In this document: positions 5,327 through 5,347 of the stretch, piece by piece
Layout of the letters: every line of letters begins with the position of its first letter
How positions within the stretch are numbered: the first letter of the stretch is position 1
Assembly: GCA_021779415.1 (NCBI GenBank)
Contig: JAJYAS010000285.1
Location: 1 to 5,347 of the forward strand
DNA from: Bacillota bacterium
GTDB lineage: Bacteria; Bacillota_B; Desulfitobacteriia; Desulfitobacteriales; Desulfitobacteriaceae
Direction of reading: 5' to 3'
Length of the DNA: 5,347 bases
Program-made: the position numbers and the translations under genes
Notes under the pieces: generated by a model
What the model saw: the letters and a program-made list of their open reading frames with translations, nothing else
Database searches by the model: none
Told to the model about the DNA's origin: nothing

Positions 5327-5347
5327 TGCTCAGAAAAAAGGCATGGA
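5320..5347 (+). CDS. Start of the next gene, probably the ABC permease (3' truncated)
   Basis: Only nine codons are visible: M-V-M-L-R-K-K-A-W. The start overlaps the ATPase stop by 7 nt and has its own well-placed GGAGG, so the two are probably translated together. A short basic N-terminus beginning M-L-R-K-K is common in FtsX/MacB-like permeases, where it precedes the first membrane helix. The permease call comes mainly from gene context, because too little sequence is visible to prove it. Confidence 0.6.

Noticed and set aside
1..5347. CRISPR array, tRNA/rRNA, insertion sequence, attachment site or defence/toxin gene
   Set aside because: No regularly spaced repeats, cloverleaf-like sequence, transposase or integrase motifs, terminal inverted repeats or toxin-like small gene pairs were seen on either strand.

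Overview
The window looks like a chromosomal segment of a low-GC, anaerobic Firmicute. Shine-Dalgarno sites are strong and purine-rich, intrinsic terminators follow most genes, and the gene types fit Clostridia: a UxaA-family sugar-acid dehydratase, a YtxH protein, a flavodoxin-ferredoxin fusion, and a PAS-GGDEF-HD-GYP protein with an N-terminal coiled coil. The best guess is a Desulfosporosinus/Desulfitobacterium-like member of the Peptococcaceae. That is an impression from protein style and was not tested by any search.

Layout, left to right. (1) 3-542 (+): the C-terminal 179 residues of a UxaA/altronate-dehydratase-family enzyme, cut by the left edge and followed by a clear terminator near 570-613. 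(2) 681-1088 (-): a small YtxH-type membrane-anchored protein. (3) 1089-1390: a non-coding region of about 300 bp between divergent genes, with promoter-like boxes, a palindrome and a possible hairpin. (4) 1391-2206 (+): a flavodoxin-like plus 2x[4Fe-4S] ferredoxin protein (EFR1-type), AT-rich relative to the flanking genes and followed by a GC-rich hairpin. (5) 2207-2536: a 330-bp spacer with a candidate promoter embedded in short direct repeats. (6) 2537-4543 (+): a 668-residue cytoplasmic c-di-GMP enzyme (coiled coil, PAS, PAS, GGDEF, HD-GYP), whose terminator stem begins inside its stop codon. (7) 4622-5326 (+): a MacB/LolD-type ABC ATPase, overlapping by 7 nt the start of the next gene (5320 to the right edge), probably its permease.

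Apart from the ABC pair at the right edge, the genes look like independent single-gene transcription units. I see no shared pathway linking the dehydratase, YtxH, flavodoxin-ferredoxin and c-di-GMP genes, and no clear new multi-gene system. The points most worth a second look are sequence-level: a 21-bp tandem repeat that adds whole heptads to the coiled coil of the c-di-GMP protein, a changed inhibitory (I) site beside an intact GGDEF motif, a Glu in the flavodoxin phosphate loop, and operator-like repeats over two candidate promoters.
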